DNA of 64,000 nucleotides from an uncultured Treponema sp. (GTDB taxonomy: Bacteria; Spirochaetota; Spirochaetia; Treponematales; Treponemataceae): positions 193,031 to 257,030 of the forward strand of contig CAKUZR010000001.1 of assembly GCA_934718065.1 (NCBI GenBank), given 5' to 3'. Below, one piece after another: positions 34,547 to 43,935 of this stretch. Position 1 is the stretch's first letter; each line of letters begins with the position of its first letter. The translations under genes were made by a program, and so were the position numbers. Under the pieces are notes generated by a model. It ran no database searches, was not told the origin of the DNA, and saw only the letters and a program-made list of their open reading frames with translations.

Positions 34547-35479
34547 ATGCTGGAAACTGTACTCATTGAAGGCTTTATTTACGGAATCATGGTTCTGGGC
34601 GTTTTTGTTTCGTACAGAACTTTGAATTTTTGCGATATGACAGTTGACGGAGCGTTCCCGATGGGCGGCTGTATTCTTGCGGCCTGCCTTCAGCTGGGAG
34701 TTCCGCCTTTTGCCGCGCTGCTGATTGCTTTTCTAGGCGGCTGCCTTGCGGGGCTTTGCACAACAATGCTTTACACAAAACTCCGCATTCCGGACTTGCT
34801 TGCCGGAATTCTTATGATGACAATGCTTTATTCAATAAATCTTCGGATTATGAACAACCGGGCAAATGTTTCATTTTTAAGAATCAAGACAACATTCAGC
34901 AGCATTACAGCTTTTTTTGAAAAACAGTTTCCTTCTCTTCCTTCTGAATTTGGAATTCTTCTGTTTTTAATAGTTTTCATAATTCTTCTGAAATCTTTGC
35001 TGGATTTGTTTTTTCACACGGATTTGGGACTTACGATGGGCGCGCTGGGCGCAAACGAGCAGATGATTGTAAGCCAGGGCGTGAATCCGCAGGTTGTTCG
35101 CGGAATCGGCATTTGTTTTGGCGACGGACTTGCGGCTCTGGCCGGAGCTTTTGCGGCAATGTACAATGGATTCGCTGATGTTGGAAGCGGAACTGGAGTA
35201 ATTGTCAGCGGTCTTGCCTCTTTGATGCTCGGTGAATTTATTATCCGCTCAAACAAAATCGGGTGGCAGACTTTGCGCGTTCTGGTCGGCTCGATTATTT
35301 ACCGCGCGCTTATGCTGGTTGCGCGAAAATACGGTCATTTTGTAAATCTTACTCCAAATGATTTAAAGCTGATTACAGGAATTTTAATTATCATCTGCCT
35401 TGTTATTTCAAATTTGAAAAGCAAGAAAGACTGGAAAATTCATTTTAGACGGCCGGCAAAAAACGGAGGTTTAAAATGA
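34547..35479 (+). CDS. ABC importer permease (TrpY-like)
   Basis: 310 residues, eight or so hydrophobic segments. It belongs to the BPD_transp_2 family, with TLNFCDMTVDGAFPMGGCIL at the start and GLTMGALGANEQMIVSQGVN as a loop that contacts the ATPase. Begins 3 bp after the binding-protein stop and overlaps the ATPase start by ATGA, so translation of the three is coupled. Confidence 0.9.
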   Translation: MLETVLIEGFIYGIMVLGVFVSYRTLNFCDMTVDGAFPMGGCILAACLQLGVPPFAALLIAFLGGCLAGLCTTMLYTKLRIPDLLAGILMMTMLYSINLRIMNNRANVSFLRIKTTFSSITAFFEKQFPSLPSEFGILLFLIVFIILLKSLLDLFFHTDLGLTMGALGANEQMIVSQGVNPQVVRGIGICFGDGLAALAGAFAAMYNGFADVGSGTGVIVSGLASLMLGEFIIRSNKIGWQTLRVLVGSIIYRALMLVARKYGHFVNLTPNDLKLITGILIIICLVISNLKSKKDWKIHFRRPAKNGGLK

Positions 35480-36273
35480 TAACAATTGAAAATTTGAACG
35501 TGATTTTTAACAAAGGAACTCCGGATGAAAACCATGCGCTGAAAAATATCAACCTGAAAATAAACAAAGGCGATTTTATAACGGTAATCGGGTCAAATGG
35601 CGCGGGAAAATCAACTTTGTACAACGCAATTGCCGGAACTTTAAAGCCTGAAAGCGGACATATTTTTCTGGATGAAGAAAACCGGGAAATCACTTTTGAC
35701 AAGGAATACAAGCGGGCGCGCTACATTGGACGCATTTTTCAGAATCCGCTTCTTGGAACTGCCGGAAAAATGAGCCTTGAAGACAATATGATGATTTGCA
35801 GCAAAAAAGGCTGGAAAGGCTTGAAAATCAGTTTGAACGGAAAAATGCGGGAATATTTTAAATCCCAGCTGAAAGTTCTTGATATGGGGCTGGAAAACCG
35901 CCTGAACGACAATGTGAACCAGTTCAGCGGCGGCCAGCGTCAGGCGCTTACTTTGCTGATGGCGGTAATGTCAAAACCGAATTTGCTTCTGCTTGACGAG
36001 CATACGGCGGCTCTTGATCCTACAAACGCGGACATTGTGATGCGGCTTACCCGGCAGTTTGCGGAGGAATACAATCTTACAGTCATGATGGTTACGCATA
36101 ATATGAAGCACGCGCTTGAATACGGAAACCGTCTGATTATGATGGACGGCGGAGAAATAATTTTTGATGTGAAAGGTCAGGAAAAATCTGATTTGACAAT
36201 GGACGATATTGTTGAGCGTTTTAAGCAAATCAAGAAAAAAGAACTTTCAAATGACCAAATGATGCTTCAGTAG
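35476..36273 (+). CDS. ABC importer ATPase (TrpZ-like)
   Basis: 265 residues. Walker A GSNGAGKST, signature FSGGQRQALTLLMA, Walker B LLLLDEHTAALDP and the switch histidine in MMVTHNMKHALEYGN. Start ATG overlaps the permease stop. Completes the importer. Confidence 0.93.
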   Translation: MITIENLNVIFNKGTPDENHALKNINLKINKGDFITVIGSNGAGKSTLYNAIAGTLKPESGHIFLDEENREITFDKEYKRARYIGRIFQNPLLGTAGKMSLEDNMMICSKKGWKGLKISLNGKMREYFKSQLKVLDMGLENRLNDNVNQFSGGQRQALTLLMAVMSKPNLLLLDEHTAALDPTNADIVMRLTRQFAEEYNLTVMMVTHNMKHALEYGNRLIMMDGGEIIFDVKGQEKSDLTMDDIVERFKQIKKKELSNDQMMLQ

Positions 36274-36285
36274 TATAATAAAAAT

Positions 36286-37119
36286 ATGAAACTTCCTGAA
36301 AAAAAACTGAATGTAAAGCTGATTGCTTTCGACCTTGACGACACACTTTTGACAAAAGAAACGAAAATTTCGCCGAAAACGCTGGCCGCAATTCAAAAAG
36401 CCGCGGAAAAAGGAATTTATATTGTGCTTTGCTCCGGCCGGGCGGAAAACGGAATCTTGCCTTATGTGCGCGCGCTGAACATTGCAGGAACTCAGCAGGG
36501 AAGATTTATTATCGCTTTTAACGGAGCGAGCATTTTTGATTTGCACAAGCGTCTTCCGATTTATACAAACAAAGTTGAAACAGAAATCCTGAAATTTGTT
36601 TATTCGGAAGCAAGAAAACGCGGAATGCCGTCCGTGGTTTACGAACCGTCTGTTATTTATTCATGGGAAGACAGCGACTGGGCGCGGATGGATGCGAAAC
36701 TGTGCAGCTTGAAATTTGAAGTAGTTCCCGATTTTGAAAAATTCCTTGAAAAAGGATTTCCGAAAATGCTCGTGCCTTCCGAGCCGGAAAAAGTAAGGGC
36801 TTTCAAGGAATTTCTTTGTGAAAAACTTAGCGGCCGGGCGGATATTTTTATTTCAAAACCATTTTTTCTTGAAGTGATGAGCCACGGTGTTGGAAAAGGT
36901 CCTTCAATTCTTCGCCTTGCGGATGAGCTAGGAATTCCGCATGAACAGACAATGGCTTTTGGCGACAGCATGAACGACGAGTCAATGCTTCGCGCCTGCG
37001 GCTACGGTGTTGCAATGGAAAACGGCCTTGACTACATCAAAAACATCTGCGATTTTGTAACCCGCTACGACAACAACAACGACGGAATCGCAGATTTTCT
37101 TGAAAATTTCGTTTTGTGA
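36286..37119 (+). CDS. Cof-type HAD hydrolase
   Basis: 277 residues. HAD motif I AFDLDDTLL, the Cof/YbiV pattern LCSGRAENGILPYVRAL and the motif IV region GDSMNDESMLRACGYGVAME. The large C2 cap is typical of sugar-phosphate or flavin-phosphate phosphatases. Only 12 bp separate it from the ABC ATPase stop, so it probably is read from the same transcript. Substrate unknown. Confidence 0.9.
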   Translation: MKLPEKKLNVKLIAFDLDDTLLTKETKISPKTLAAIQKAAEKGIYIVLCSGRAENGILPYVRALNIAGTQQGRFIIAFNGASIFDLHKRLPIYTNKVETEILKFVYSEARKRGMPSVVYEPSVIYSWEDSDWARMDAKLCSLKFEVVPDFEKFLEKGFPKMLVPSEPEKVRAFKEFLCEKLSGRADIFISKPFFLEVMSHGVGKGPSILRLADELGIPHEQTMAFGDSMNDESMLRACGYGVAMENGLDYIKNICDFVTRYDNNNDGIADFLENFVL

Positions 37120-37127
37120 ATTTAATT

Positions 37128-37329
37128 TTAATTTCGAGTTTTTTTACAAATTCTGAAAGAACGCTTTCGGCATATTTTCAATTTGCTCCAGATGGATTTG
37201 GCTCACGCTTCGCTTGTATTAATTCGGGTGCTCCGCACTTTAATTTCTTAAATCGCCAAAAATCTTCACAAATTGCAAATCTGCCTGCACTTTTGTTTTT
37301 TTTTCATAAAAAACTCGACATTCCGACAA
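37128..37329 (+). repeat. MITE-like ~200-bp element, copy 8
   Basis: Left end diverged (TTTTAATTTCGAGTTTTT), right end AACTCGACATTCCGACAATT. All body landmarks present. Confidence 0.83.
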
Positions 37330-37330
37330 T

Positions 37331-37429
37331 TTAATCTTCTCTGGCATTAGAGAGATTTTTGCCGTAAAACAGCCGTTTTCCCGCTTTTTTTGAACAAACC
37401 TGACAGTATTTATTTTTCTTCTTTTTCAT
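37331..37429 (-). CDS. possible 32-residue basic CxxC microprotein
   Basis: Minus strand ATG at 37429 with GAGGAA 5 bp upstream. The product is MKKKKNKYCQVCSKKAGKRL followed by FYGKNLSNARED. It is strongly basic with one C-x-x-C. The frame stops just inside the right border of MITE copy 8. It is too short to judge; it could be a ribosomal-type microprotein or chance. Confidence 0.35.
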   Translation of the reverse strand: MKKKKNKYCQVCSKKAGKRLFYGKNLSNARED

Positions 37430-37475
37430 CGAAATTCCTCATTTTTTGCCATTTTGATACATCTGTATTGTGTTT

Positions 37476-37553
37476 ACATCCTATAAGGGCGATTCTGTCT
37501 AGCAAAAAGCAGGGTTTTTCAGTCTTACGTTCAATACAATATTGGAGGATAAG
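37476..37553 (+). promoter_or_regulatory. conserved 78-bp leader of glycogen-binding OMP genes, copy 1
   Basis: From ACATCCTATAAGGGCGATTC to GGAGGATAAG before the ATG. The same 78 bp precede the paralogues at 48651 and 62623. It contains CTATAAGG, which may serve as the -10 box, a small hairpin CAATA-caa-TATTG adjacent to the GGAGG ribosome site, and an AAAAAGC/GTTTTT element. Confidence 0.8.
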
Positions 37554-39812
37554 ATGAAAAAATTATTCGCTTTCATCTCAATCTTGGCAGTTTCCTTGGC
37601 GGGCTTGTTCGCCGATGTTTCTGCGAAGAAAAACGCCGACGGGACTGTGGATGTAACGTTCTTCTACGGAAACCCTCGTGCGACGGAAGTACTTCTTGCC
37701 GGCGACTTCACAAGCTGGCAGGACGGGGCGCTTCCTATGACAAAGGGAGACAAAGGATTCTCTATTACCCGCACATTCAAGATGGGCGAGGAGGCCCGCT
37801 ACAAGTTCATCAGCGACGGCAACTGGACAACAGACCTCCGCGCTCCTGACTTTGTTGACGACGGCTTCGGCGGAAAGAACAGCCACATCGTGATCGCTGA
37901 CCTTGTTGGCGGCGCGGACGATGATGCCGGCGCTTCAAAGGCGAAGATTAACTTTGTGAGCTGGACTATGCTTGGTGTTCAGGGACAGTACAACACATCC
38001 AAAGCAACTGATGACTCTTCAAGGGGTATCGATTTGGACAATGTAACTGTTGGTTTCAAGTCTTATGACAAGTTCACCGGTACATTCCTGCCGAATGCGC
38101 CTTTCTTCATTGAACTTGCTGTTTCTGAAATGGAGCTTGATCCGGTTCAGAACGGCGGAAAAAACTATTTGTACAAACTTGACAAATATGGCAATGAAGA
38201 AATTGCATTCAAAGATGGATTCAAGGATTTTGTAAGCGGAATCGTTGCTCATCCTGTTTCATATCTTGCTGGAACAACAAACAATTCAGAAGGAAACAAA
38301 GGGCCTGGCACAAATCCGTTCCTTGGACATCTTAAATTTGGCTGGAACACTCCTTATATCAATTTCTTGACAGGCTTCAACTATGCTAAGCCTACAACAC
38401 AGAAATCAATTCTTTGGACAACTGTTGACGGTTCAAACTGGGATGCTGGCTATGAGCATGTCGGCGGATTCAATGAATTCAGCCTTGGCTCAAAGGCAGT
38501 TGCAGCTCTTGAAGAAGCTACAGGGCTTACATTCAATGCTGTGTTTGCTCCGAATCAGTCTGCTGACCGAAAGGGCAACAAATACGGTCTTTGGTCAATT
38601 CTTGGCGTAAAGAACAATGCTTTTGCTGCTGAAGTTCAGTACAACTCTTTCTATCTTGGCGATGAAATTTTCTACAAGCCGTTTGAGCATGATATTATTC
38701 TTGGTGCGAAAGGCTCTATTGGTTCTGTAACACTTGCAGGACAGATGCTTATTAACAGCTACCAGAATATCTCTGATATGCATGCTGCGGCTGGTGGAAG
38801 TGATTTCTGGAGTGTAATGGGTCTTTTCGGCTATTCACGTTCAGCAGTTGCTTTCAAGGATGACGGATTCGATTTCGCAAAGCAGACCGCCGCAGAAATC
38901 AACGCACAGTACAAGAATGACTATATCACCCTTACAGCAGATTACCGCTACCGTGGATGGGAAGCAAACATGCTTTATGTTCATGACCACCACAACGACT
39001 ATGGAAAGGACACACAGACAGCTCAGCTGGGCCAGTTGAACACACAGAGATTCACTCTCAATGCGGTTGCAACTCCTACAGAAGCTTTGTCTATCCAGTT
39101 TACTCCATACTTTGAACTTCCGTTCACAACTTCTGACTGGGACAGCTACTATGCAGTATACGACGCAAATGGCCGTACACCAAACTCAAGACTGGATTTC
39201 CATTCAAAGGATTCAAAACTGTTTGTTGGCTATCTTAAGGCTGACTACACTCTTGATGACTTGATTGGAAAGAAGTCAAGCGTTTCTGCATATGGTAAAA
39301 TCAAAGCTGTAACAGAAGATGCGGATAAATATGCCGGCTACGACAGCAAATTCCTTTTTGCGAATGCAGGTCTTAAATTCTCTATGGGAGATATGGGCGA
39401 TGTATTCAAGGGCTTTGATATCTACTACGGACTTGACAATACTCATTCAGAGAAAATGTTCAATACTATAGTAGCAAGCCTTAACTTTGCTTCTGATGTA
39501 CGAGCAGACTTGGCATTCGGTATTCGTTCTGCCACAAAAGAATACGACGGCGATATCAACCATCCGTTTGGATTTGGCGTAGGCGTTTCAAAGAAATTCA
39601 AGGCAATGAAGAAACCTACATTGTATGCCCAGTTTGTATATGACATTGACCCATACAAGAACTTTGGCGACGGACAGGATGCTCTTAACCTTGACGGCTA
39701 CTGCCTGAGCGAAAAAGTAAAGGCAAACGGTCCGGATAATCCAAAACAGGATGCTGTTGAAGTTTACGAAGGAAAAGCCGCTCTGCGCGTAGGTATCCGC
39801 TGGGATATTTAA
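37554..39812 (+). CDS. outer-membrane protein with N-terminal CBM48/AMPK-type glycogen-binding domain, paralogue 1
   Basis: 752 residues from the ATG at 37554 behind GGAGG. Signal peptide MKKLFAFISILAVSLAGLFA. Then a complete AMPK/CBM48 module (about 22-115): VTFFYGNPRATEVLLAGDFT, SWQDGALPM, RYKFISDGNWTTDLRAPDF and VDDGFGGKNS. The remaining ~640 residues are alternating strands with aromatic belts ending in ALRVGIRWDI, the C-terminal signal of outer-membrane barrels. Inferred role: surface binding or uptake of starch or glycogen fragments. It is followed by a lipoprotein gene 248 bp away. Paralogues 2 and 3 have the same layout. Confidence 0.82.
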   Translation: MKKLFAFISILAVSLAGLFADVSAKKNADGTVDVTFFYGNPRATEVLLAGDFTSWQDGALPMTKGDKGFSITRTFKMGEEARYKFISDGNWTTDLRAPDFVDDGFGGKNSHIVIADLVGGADDDAGASKAKINFVSWTMLGVQGQYNTSKATDDSSRGIDLDNVTVGFKSYDKFTGTFLPNAPFFIELAVSEMELDPVQNGGKNYLYKLDKYGNEEIAFKDGFKDFVSGIVAHPVSYLAGTTNNSEGNKGPGTNPFLGHLKFGWNTPYINFLTGFNYAKPTTQKSILWTTVDGSNWDAGYEHVGGFNEFSLGSKAVAALEEATGLTFNAVFAPNQSADRKGNKYGLWSILGVKNNAFAAEVQYNSFYLGDEIFYKPFEHDIILGAKGSIGSVTLAGQMLINSYQNISDMHAAAGGSDFWSVMGLFGYSRSAVAFKDDGFDFAKQTAAEINAQYKNDYITLTADYRYRGWEANMLYVHDHHNDYGKDTQTAQLGQLNTQRFTLNAVATPTEALSIQFTPYFELPFTTSDWDSYYAVYDANGRTPNSRLDFHSKDSKLFVGYLKADYTLDDLIGKKSSVSAYGKIKAVTEDADKYAGYDSKFLFANAGLKFSMGDMGDVFKGFDIYYGLDNTHSEKMFNTIVASLNFASDVRADLAFGIRSATKEYDGDINHPFGFGVGVSKKFKAMKKPTLYAQFVYDIDPYKNFGDGQDALNLDGYCLSEKVKANGPDNPKQDAVEVYEGKAALRVGIRWDI

Positions 39813-39987
39813 TCAAAACCGCTGAATGCAATTTTGATTATGGGCGAGTTTTTGAAAACAGAAACTTGCTCCGCTGTTGGCAAACATCCGTGTTTGCTGA
39901 TGTTTTGCCGGCGGATTCTTGTCTGCCGGTGGCTGCAAGGCAGAAATGCCTTGTGTTAGAAAAACGGTGAAAGCGAATTGAAATAAA

Positions 39988-40009
39988 GCCGTCTGTTTCG
40001 GCAGGCGGC
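39988..40009 (+). promoter_or_regulatory. hairpin between OMP 1 and its lipoprotein gene
   Basis: GCCGTCTG-tttcg-GCAGGCGGC folds into a short GC-rich hairpin with one mismatch followed by AATTTTGAGG. It lies in a 248-bp gap that otherwise shows no gene. It may be a partial terminator or a stability element that sets the ratio of OMP to lipoprotein. Confidence 0.4.
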
Positions 40010-40060
40010 AATTTTGAGGCGTTTTCGCAGACTAAAGAATTATAGCTTTAGGAGATAAAG

Positions 40061-40939
40061 ATGAAAAAATTAATAATCAGCGCAATTGCAGCAGTTTCGC
40101 TCCTTTTTGGATTTGCAAGCTGTTCCGGCGATTTGCACGATGAAGAAGTTCCAAAGCATGAGCCTGTAACAATCGATGGCGCTGCTTGGTATTATTATGA
40201 TTTAACTGTGTATGGTGATAATAAAACTGAAGGCAACTTTATTCTAAACGGTTCTGTAAAGCAGTCTGTGGATACAGCTATGCCAGAATTCACTGCAAAA
40301 ACAGGCGGTGTTTTTTATTTTACAGCAGATGTTTCAAAAAAGGATGCTGATGGAAAATATACGCTTTTGACTTCTTACCAGTCAGATAATCCAGCGTATA
40401 CAGCTGTTCCAGGAACTGTTAGATTTTACATTTACACAAATGAAACATCTTGCAACATTTACTGCTTCGGTAATGACAATTCTTTTGCTACTATGGATGG
40501 AAATTGGCCTGGAGTTGCAATGACAAAAAATGGAGAAATTGCAAAAGAAACTTATGATGCAAAAGCTACATTGAAGTCTATAACTATAACAGGTCTTCCA
40601 GATGAATTGAATGGTAAGGAAATTTATCTAACAGGAGATCCTGTTGGCTGGGCAGACCCCGGTGCAACTGGTTCCATAAAAGTAACAATTTCAAGCAACA
40701 AAATTTCTTTAACAGATTTGAATATGGAGCTTTCAGTTGCTTCTGTTGAAGTTGGACAGATTGGAACACAAGAAATGAAATTTGCTGCTGCAGGATGGTC
40801 AAAACCGGAAGTAACAGCTGCTGGCGGAAACAATTTTAAGATAAATGTTTCTGATGGTGCAGAAATCAACCTAGTTGGAGCATATACAGGAACAAAAGAT
40901 GGCGATGCCCAAGTTTATTGTTGTGTATTTGGTCAATAA
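40061..40939 (+). CDS. surface lipoprotein with CBM26-like region (OMP 1 partner)
   Basis: 292 residues. Lipobox FASC (FGFASCSGD, Cys 21). A region near 130-155, IYCFGNDNSFATMDGNWPGV followed by AMTKNGE, has the W-PG-x-AMT turn of starch-binding CBM26 modules. A second beta domain (LNGKEIYLTGDPVGW to the end) resembles the repeated modules of SusE/SusF-like lipoproteins. Ribosome site TTAGGAG. Downstream a strong terminator. By position and content a starch-binding partner of OMP 1; no direct evidence. Confidence 0.65.
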   Translation: MKKLIISAIAAVSLLFGFASCSGDLHDEEVPKHEPVTIDGAAWYYYDLTVYGDNKTEGNFILNGSVKQSVDTAMPEFTAKTGGVFYFTADVSKKDADGKYTLLTSYQSDNPAYTAVPGTVRFYIYTNETSCNIYCFGNDNSFATMDGNWPGVAMTKNGEIAKETYDAKATLKSITITGLPDELNGKEIYLTGDPVGWADPGATGSIKVTISSNKISLTDLNMELSVASVEVGQIGTQEMKFAAAGWSKPEVTAAGGNNFKINVSDGAEINLVGAYTGTKDGDAQVYCCVFGQ

Positions 40940-40954
40940 TTAAATAAAAGCTAC

Positions 40955-40992
40955 ACAACGGATTGAGCATAAAGCTCAGTCCGTTGTTTTTT
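40955..40992 (+). terminator. terminator of the OMP 1-lipoprotein unit
   Basis: ACAACGGATTGAGC pairs with GCTCAGTCCGTTGT (one mismatch), followed by six T. Confidence 0.85.
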
Positions 40993-41022
40993 AAGTAAAA
41001 AAGCATAATTATGGGAGATTTT

Positions 41023-41397
41023 ATGCCAAACTTAAGGTATCATCCAATGCTTCGTGAAATTATATATAGGCTTGATTATTTAAAAATAAGTTCTAACCCT
41101 AATCTTACAGGCTGGTACAGTTCTGCAGAACATTTTGGTTATGCAGGTGACACAATTTTTGAAGGTCATGGCTATGATGACAGTTTATGGCTTTCTGTGA
41201 ATATTATAGAAGGCTGTGATGATTTGTTTATTCATACAACATTGACCTCTTCTAAACTTCTGGATGAGAAAAATAAATTTAAAGGTTTTGATATAAAAAA
41301 GTTAAAAAATACAATTCTTATCAAGGTTGGTCCATTAAGTGATGGTGTTGATAAATTAATATACAAGATTGAAAATAATATATTTCCGTATTTGTAA
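41023..41397 (+). CDS. hypothetical protein, 124 residues
   Basis: Start taken at the ATG 41023, because GGGAG lies between it and the in-frame ATG at 41011. No signal peptide or membrane span. Contains GWYSSAEHFGYAGDTIFEGH and ends ...IENNIFPYL. I do not recognise it. Its leader (AAGTAAAAAA..ATAATTA.GGGAGATTTTATG) is nearly the same as that of the LRR gene at 41585, so the two probably arose as a cassette or share control. Confidence 0.55.
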   Translation: MPNLRYHPMLREIIYRLDYLKISSNPNLTGWYSSAEHFGYAGDTIFEGHGYDDSLWLSVNIIEGCDDLFIHTTLTSSKLLDEKNKFKGFDIKKLKNTILIKVGPLSDGVDKLIYKIENNIFPYL

Positions 41398-41584
41398 CTT
41401 ATTGAATAAGGCTAATGTTTTTTGAAGTTAAATAATTGAATTTAATATCAATCCTGAATCAGCAGGTAAAATGAAATTATTTCAGGTATCTAGTGCCAAA
41501 AAAAAGAATACGATAAGTAAAATATCATCGGCAGAGCCGTGTCTTTGATTTTTAAAGTAAAAAATTATAATTACGGGAGATTTT

Positions 41585-42664
41585 ATGGTCATTGATAAAA
41601 CATTAAAAGAACAGTTCAGCGAACATTGTAAAAAAGACTGGGATATAAAAATTTATAAAGCGAATATTAAAAAAAATAATGAAAAATGGTTTTACATCCA
41701 AGTAGGAAATTATTTTAAGGATTGTTTTCATATTGAATACATAGAGCTAGATAAAAAAACAAGGCTTCAATTTCATGTAGAATTTTCAGAAGATGAAATA
41801 AACATAAATAAGATGTTTTACGAATTATTGATAAAGGTAGAACCTGATATTGCCAATATGTTGGAAGAAATTCCTCAGGAAATTGTTTCAAAAGAAACGA
41901 CCGGAGCATGCTACTTATGGTTCTATATTAAAGATACAGAAGACATTTCCACAAAAGACGACTTATTTAAAAAAATTTCAAAATATATGAAAATATTTGA
42001 TTCTGCCATAGACCGAATATTTTTCTACAATTTCAAACAACCTAAAGAAGTGAGAAACAATACTATGAATATAATCTTAACAAAATCAGAAAATAACAAC
42101 CAAATCTTGCAATATTTTCTTTGCAGCATAGACAAAGATGAAAAGTTGTTTTATTGCACACAAAATGAAATCGCAGAAAACGCCTTTAAGAATGACAAGA
42201 CGCTGAATATTTTTCAAGATGAAATTAAAGACATTAAAGACATTATTATTAACAAGTCCGCTTTTGAAAACTGTACAGAACTGAAAGCAGTTCTTTATTT
42301 TGCAAACAACAATCCAAAAAATAATGACACAAAAGATTTTGTTTTTGAAAATGATGTTAGTGCTATAAAAAATTTATTGCAGGTGAATAATATTTCAATT
42401 CAATATCACGCCTTCAAAGACTGCGAGAATTTGCATACGATTGTTCTTCCAAAATTCAGTTCAATTGAAATTGAAAAAGAAGCTTTTGAAAACTGCAAAA
42501 ATATCCGCTCTGTTGTTCTTATTGAAAATGAAGAAAGCAATGTTTCTATTTCTGACGAAGCGTTTTCAAATTGCGCTGATATAACTTTCATCTGTAAAAA
42601 AGACGGAAAAGTTGCCAGATATGCCCGAGAACATAATTTCAGGATTGTAAGTATAAATGGTTAG
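41585..42664 (+). CDS. protein with unknown N-terminal domain and BspA-type leucine-rich repeats
   Basis: 359 residues, no signal peptide. The N-terminal ~150 residues (IDKTLKEQF..., YIQVGNYFKDCFHIEYIE, LQFHVEF) match the small protein encoded at 56989-57444. The C-terminal part (about 205-350) has BspA/TpLRR-type repeats: AFENCTELKAVL, AFKDCENLHTIVLPKFSS, AFENCKNIRSVVL and AFSNCADITFICKKDGK. Overlaps the following FRG gene by 8 bp, a tight two-gene unit. In the cytoplasm, such LRR plus FRG pairs may be part of a phage- or stress-response module; that is inference. Confidence 0.7.
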   Translation: MVIDKTLKEQFSEHCKKDWDIKIYKANIKKNNEKWFYIQVGNYFKDCFHIEYIELDKKTRLQFHVEFSEDEININKMFYELLIKVEPDIANMLEEIPQEIVSKETTGACYLWFYIKDTEDISTKDDLFKKISKYMKIFDSAIDRIFFYNFKQPKEVRNNTMNIILTKSENNNQILQYFLCSIDKDEKLFYCTQNEIAENAFKNDKTLNIFQDEIKDIKDIIINKSAFENCTELKAVLYFANNNPKNNDTKDFVFENDVSAIKNLLQVNNISIQYHAFKDCENLHTIVLPKFSSIEIEKEAFENCKNIRSVVLIENEESNVSISDEAFSNCADITFICKKDGKVARYAREHNFRIVSING

Positions 42665-43808
42665 AACAGAAATAGAATTTGAAAAAGCTCTGCGTGTCCA
42701 GGGATTCGGAATTGAGGAAGAGAACGGCAAGCATAAAAGAATTCGGCAGAAAACAGACAAGATTAAGCTTGTTGAAATAGAAACCCTTTCTCAGTATGTT
42801 GAAGAAATTAAAAAACTTAATTCCTCGTCAAATAATCCTGTTTTTTACCGCGGGCAGACGAATGCGAACTGGCTGCAGACTCCTGCTGTGTTACGAGCAA
42901 ATTCCAAAAACGAGAATCTTATAATTGACATGTTCATGCAGAGGTTTCCAAACGAGTTTGCAAAAAGAACTACAAATCTGGACAAGCTTTCTCTTATGCA
43001 GCATTTTTTGTTAAGAACACGGCTTATGGATATTACAGAAAGTCCGTTTGCCGCTTTGTATTTTGCGTGCCAGCCAATGAAAAAATTTGGAGATCCAGAA
43101 CAAAACAAAGCCTGCTATGGCTCAATTTTTCTTTATAGAGAAGATTCTGACAACAAAGAAAATCCGCCTGATGACTTGAAGTATTCATCAAGCAGAACCG
43201 TAAGCATTATTGCATCAACTGCATTTATGAAAGATCTGTTTTCCAGCGGAAATCTTGAAATGGAATATTTGCGTGACCGGCAAGAACCGCAGCATCTTAA
43301 TAATTTCCTTCATTTCAAGGATATCATGAGCCGTTCTGTTATTGTGCGGGCAAAAAGGGACAATCCCCGCATTATAAACCAGCAGGGAGCATTCATTTTG
43401 TGCAATGCGAACAGAATAAAGTCTGCGACGGATTTTGATGAGAATGAACGCTTTGACTTGATGGAATATATAAACACAGATGATGGAAGCTGGCTGAATC
43501 TTGACAAGGAAAGATACAACGATTCTCCTTTTGCAAGAAAATTTCAAGGCAAAAGCTTGTGGGATTTCTGTTTTGAAAAAATCAGTCCATACAGCATTGA
43601 AAACGAAATGGAATGGATGAAACAGGATCCTTTTGATTTTAAGAAAATATACTACAGAAACAAAAGCAATATGCAGATTGTGTTTCTGATTTCTCCTAAA
43701 GCAAAGCCTGAGCTTTTGAAGGAGCTTGAAAAATTCAACTTTACCGAGGATTTTATTTATCCGGATATGGACAATGTGGCACATGAGATAAATTTAAGAT
43801 TTTCATGA
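42657..43808 (+). CDS. FRG-domain protein
   Basis: 383 residues. FRG motif: NPVFYRGQTNANWLQTPAVL and SLMQHFLLRTRLMDITESPF then AALYFACQ, a family found across phages and bacterial defence regions, with no assigned activity. No signal peptide. The ATG overlaps the LRR gene end (ATGGTTAG). The C-terminal third holds a region rich in charged residues. Confidence 0.8.
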   Translation: MVRTEIEFEKALRVQGFGIEEENGKHKRIRQKTDKIKLVEIETLSQYVEEIKKLNSSSNNPVFYRGQTNANWLQTPAVLRANSKNENLIIDMFMQRFPNEFAKRTTNLDKLSLMQHFLLRTRLMDITESPFAALYFACQPMKKFGDPEQNKACYGSIFLYREDSDNKENPPDDLKYSSSRTVSIIASTAFMKDLFSSGNLEMEYLRDRQEPQHLNNFLHFKDIMSRSVIVRAKRDNPRIINQQGAFILCNANRIKSATDFDENERFDLMEYINTDDGSWLNLDKERYNDSPFARKFQGKSLWDFCFEKISPYSIENEMEWMKQDPFDFKKIYYRNKSNMQIVFLISPKAKPELLKELEKFNFTEDFIYPDMDNVAHEINLRFS

Positions 43809-43887
43809 TTTATAAGTGCGTAAAGATGTTTGGCAATGCCAGGCATGCTTATTTATGTGCGACACGAAAGAAGAGCGGCGGATTTGA

Positions 43888-43931
43888 TGATATAGATGAG
43901 AGTTGTAAATTGCATAAATCTTTTCTGGAGG
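43888..43931 (+). promoter_or_regulatory. shared leader upstream of pullulanase A
   Basis: GATATAGATGAG...AGTTGTAAATTGCATAAATCTTTTCTGGAGG also occurs, on the minus strand, upstream of the lipoprotein gene at 56048 (56052-56102), with one 7-bp indel. A common promoter or mRNA leader is implied. Confidence 0.65.
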
Positions 43932-43935
43932 AATT

